A DNA stretch of 5,681 nucleotides from CAZMVU01 sp964569295 (GTDB taxonomy: Bacteria; Hydrogenedentota; Hydrogenedentia; Hydrogenedentales; JAGMZX01). Below, in pieces: positions 5,545 to 5,681 of the stretch. The stretch covers positions 1 to 5,681 of the forward strand of contig CAZMVU010000258.1 in NCBI GenBank assembly GCA_964569295.1. The letters are read 5' to 3'. Under the pieces are notes generated by a model, which saw only the letters and a program-made list of their open reading frames with translations, had not been told where the DNA came from and searched no databases. The position numbers and the translations under genes were made by a program. Every line of letters starts with the position of its first letter. The first letter of the stretch is position 1.

Positions 5545-5681
5545 CCCGCAAAGGCCGTGGGTAGACGCTGGCGCGCAAGCCGGGAGAAAAAAGCCTCGTG
5601 GCCTCCACCCCAAGTGGCCTGCTCACGAGCCCGAGAAGGATTCAAGGACACCGCTGGCGACTGTGTACGGTTGCTCTCCCG

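Larger units (their letters stand above)
5328..5681. other. Intergenic tail with two hairpins, no convincing gene
   Basis: No plus-strand gene begins here. A 131-codon minus-strand frame (5256-5651) overlaps the end of the FHA gene by 72 bases and lacks coding character. A weak GGGGT/ACCCC pairing (5329-5333 with 5342-5346) follows the FHA stop without a T run. Two stronger hairpins are listed separately. Confidence 0.5.

Noticed and set aside
5256..5651. 131-codon minus-strand open frame at the right end
   Set aside because: It overlaps the FHA 3' end, lacks a clear SD and has no recognisable motif or coding-like codon use. It could be read-through of a repeat.

Overview
The window looks like chromosomal DNA of a high-GC bacterium. 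Coding regions use many G/C third positions, starts are GTG or ATG with Shine-Dalgarno (SD) motifs, and genes are loosely spaced with long intergenic stretches. The phylum cannot be fixed from the sequence. A poorly sampled environmental lineage is plausible, since two of the five genes match no family I recognise. No rRNA, tRNA, CRISPR array, integrase or transposase is visible.

Left part (1-1620): this is mostly intergenic and carries two unrecognised minus-strand genes. The first (366-686) encodes a 106-residue, Trp-rich, highly charged helical protein. It has a good SD and lies behind an extended -10 promoter buried in a near-perfect 27-bp palindrome (808-834), with a further half-site and a 9-bp-stem hairpin in the 5' leader. 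This is the most tightly structured regulatory DNA in the window. The second (922-1233) is a weaker candidate: a small single-pass membrane protein whose C-terminal third looks non-native, possibly because the gene is truncated.

Middle (1621-2202): a DJ-1/PfpI-superfamily enzyme that closely resembles one domain of the plant DJ-1D glyoxalase III/deglycase type. The Glu-Cys-His catalytic set is intact.

Right part (2392-5327): a tight two-gene plus-strand operon. The first gene encodes a 785-residue double-AAA+ Clp/Hsp100 unfoldase with an N-domain and a ClpA-like layout. It lacks both the ClpB coiled-coil middle domain and the ClpP-docking IGF/IGL loop. Two bases downstream follows a 191-residue protein with a divergent FHA domain and one C-terminal membrane helix. 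The simplest reading is a protease-independent unfoldase working with, or recruited to, a membrane-anchored FHA partner. That pairing is the best candidate here for an undescribed system; it is inferred from linkage and motifs, not shown.

The last 354 bases hold no convincing gene but contain two hairpins, one followed by a short T run.
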